This document shows positions 63,175 to 64,000 of a DNA stretch of 64,000 bases, piece by piece. The position numbers and the translations under genes are program-made. The number at the start of each line of letters is the position of its first letter. The first letter of the stretch is position 1. Origin of the DNA: Symbiodinium microadriaticum (taxonomy: Eukaryota; Sar; Dinophyceae; Suessiales; Symbiodiniaceae); assembly GCA_001939145.1 (NCBI GenBank), contig LSRX01000171.1, positions 508,576 through 572,575 of the forward strand. The letters run 5' to 3'. The notes beneath the pieces were generated by a model. The model was not told where the DNA came from. It did not search any database and was given only the letters and a program-made list of their open reading frames with translations.

Positions 63175-63181
<7 letters not shown>

Positions 63182-63215
<34 letters not shown>

Positions 63216-63228
63216 CATACATATATTT
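63182..63228. repeat. (TA)n microsatellite
   Basis: tttatatatatatatatatat then acatacatacat, directly beside the LINE 5' end. Confidence 0.9.
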
Positions 63229-63234
63229 TTCCCT

Positions 63235-63302
63235 ATAGTATATATCTTCCTTATTCTAAATCTGAACGTGTACACTTTTGAGGCTTTATGAACGCAGCTA
63301 AG
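63235..63302. mobile_element. Family E right-half fragment
   Basis: aaatctgaacgtgtacactttt and atgaacgcagctaag resemble the right half of the elements at 11677 and 42727. Confidence 0.45.
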
Positions 63303-63573
63303 ACTATCAAGACACCCAGAGGGAGCTCCCAGTTGCAAATATCCTCACACATAGCACATACTCCAGCGAGGGTTTTCCTGATGTTTCGTAGGCGTCGACT
63401 TCAAGGATCATGGGACTGAGTAACGAGTTGATTACTTATAACTTATAACCCCAATGAAGGCACTTGTGGCCATACTTCTTAAGTCCCATGATACTCCAAT
63501 TAGCAAAAGTAAATCACTCGGGTTTAAGATTCAGATTCAGGCTCGCGAGTTTTGGGGTGATACCTGGCCGCAG

Positions 63574-63649
63574 AACCGACCTTCAGCGAAGGCTACTGCG
63601 CGTGGCCCGACTTGGCGGCTGGCTCCAAGAGGACAACCTCCCCCACTGA
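63574..63649 (+). CDS. Possible 3'-terminal exon, unknown protein
   Basis: After tggccgcag the frame reads TDLQRRLLRVARLGGWLQED and ends in TGA at 63647-63649. Amphipathic-helix-like; not recognised. Confidence 0.3.
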
Positions 63650-64000
63650 TCCCTAAACCCGTCGGCAGGGGGTTTTCAGTCTGAGTCTGTAAAGGAACAC
63701 TCTGAGTGTTTGAGGAAGTCGGGTGGTTTCTTAGGGAATGGGGGGTTGAGGGGTTTGTCGGTTAGGGAGGTTTGGGGTAAGAGGAACAGGCGTTAAGGAA
63801 AGAAGGGGGTTTCGGGAGCCCTTAACATTAAACTAAGAATAAAGTCGAAGACGAACAGCAGGGGTTTAGGAGGAGGTTCGTGCTTGAACAGCCCTGCTGC
63901 TAAGAAGCATGGGTCGTCAGAAGTTTACAGATCCCCATCTCCCCCGGCGCCGGTTGCAACATGAACTTCGAGTATACCTATAGGCCCCAGGTAGTTCCTT
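63650..64000. other. Non-coding, G-rich repeat-like stretch
   Basis: Degenerate ggggggttgaggggtttgtcgg units resembling decayed TTTAGGG repeats to about 63830; nothing convincing beyond. Confidence 0.4.

Larger units (their letters stand above)
48632..63180 (-). mobile_element. Non-LTR (LINE-type) retrotransposon, apparently full length
   Basis: It reads on the minus strand: a 5' region (63180-62933), ORF1 (62932-61823), ORF2 (61676-48780), a ~130-bp 3' UTR, and a tail of aagtaac units (plus strand acttgttacttgttactta, 48632-48650). There are no LTRs and no internal telomere-like repeats. The 5' border is set only by the (TA)n run at 63182. I found no clear target duplication. Confidence 0.8.

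Overview
The window looks like nuclear DNA of a dinoflagellate, probably Symbiodiniaceae-like (inferred). The evidence is: Arabidopsis-type telomere repeats (CCCTAAA/TTTAGGG) scattered through almost all non-coding sequence; genes cut into mini-exons of 30-145 bp joined by GT, GC and perhaps GA donors with AG|G acceptors; secreted proteins built from a GH7 cellulase, Thr-rich linkers, PAN/Apple-like and CBM1-like modules; and two very long retroelement polyproteins of a style seen in dinoflagellate genomes. There are two runs of N (10532-10725 and 47773-47842). No rRNA, tRNA, CRISPR or bacterial operon structure was seen.

Left part, 1-26.7 kb. The plus strand carries mini-exons of one large gene that I could chain by reading frame and splice phase. 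It runs from the C-terminal half of a GH7 cellulase (876-12842), through a Thr-rich linker (13480-13624), to two WEPVDGG/PAN modules (14461-19566 and 22005-25251) separated by a short linker. The first exons, with the GH7 catalytic motif, would lie left of the window. The introns are packed with telomere-like tracts, microsatellites and short inverted-repeat elements (MITE-like) of several families. Fragments of an RNA 2'-phosphotransferase (Tpt1/KptA-like) gene lie inside one intron.

Middle part, 26738-38051. A complete, apparently young Ty1/copia-type LTR retrotransposon (identical 361-bp LTRs, 5-bp target duplication GGCTT) is inserted on the same strand in what looks like an intron of the cellulase gene. 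It encodes Gag and an unusually large Pol. Besides protease, integrase, reverse transcriptase and RNase H, Pol holds a methyltransferase-like domain, a 2OG-Fe(II)-oxygenase-like domain, a SAM-like domain, a Trp-rich region and a membrane-anchored C-terminal tail. Beyond it, exons 39078-39903 encode a Thr-rich linker and a CBM1-like cellulose-binding module that I take as the 3' part of the same gene.

Right part. 40-48.6 kb is again repeat-rich, with a few gene-like exons (an F-box-like exon at 42211). 48.63-63.2 kb is a minus-strand non-LTR (LINE-type) retrotransposon. It has a coiled-coil ORF1 and a giant ORF2 of about 4,300 codons: an N-terminal membrane/secretory-looking part, four divergent copies of an unrecognised ~325-residue module, RNase H, an EEP endonuclease, a reverse transcriptase and zinc fingers, in that order. 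The telomere-like repeats that fill the rest of the window are absent from both retroelements, which suggests these inserted recently into an older repeat-laden landscape.
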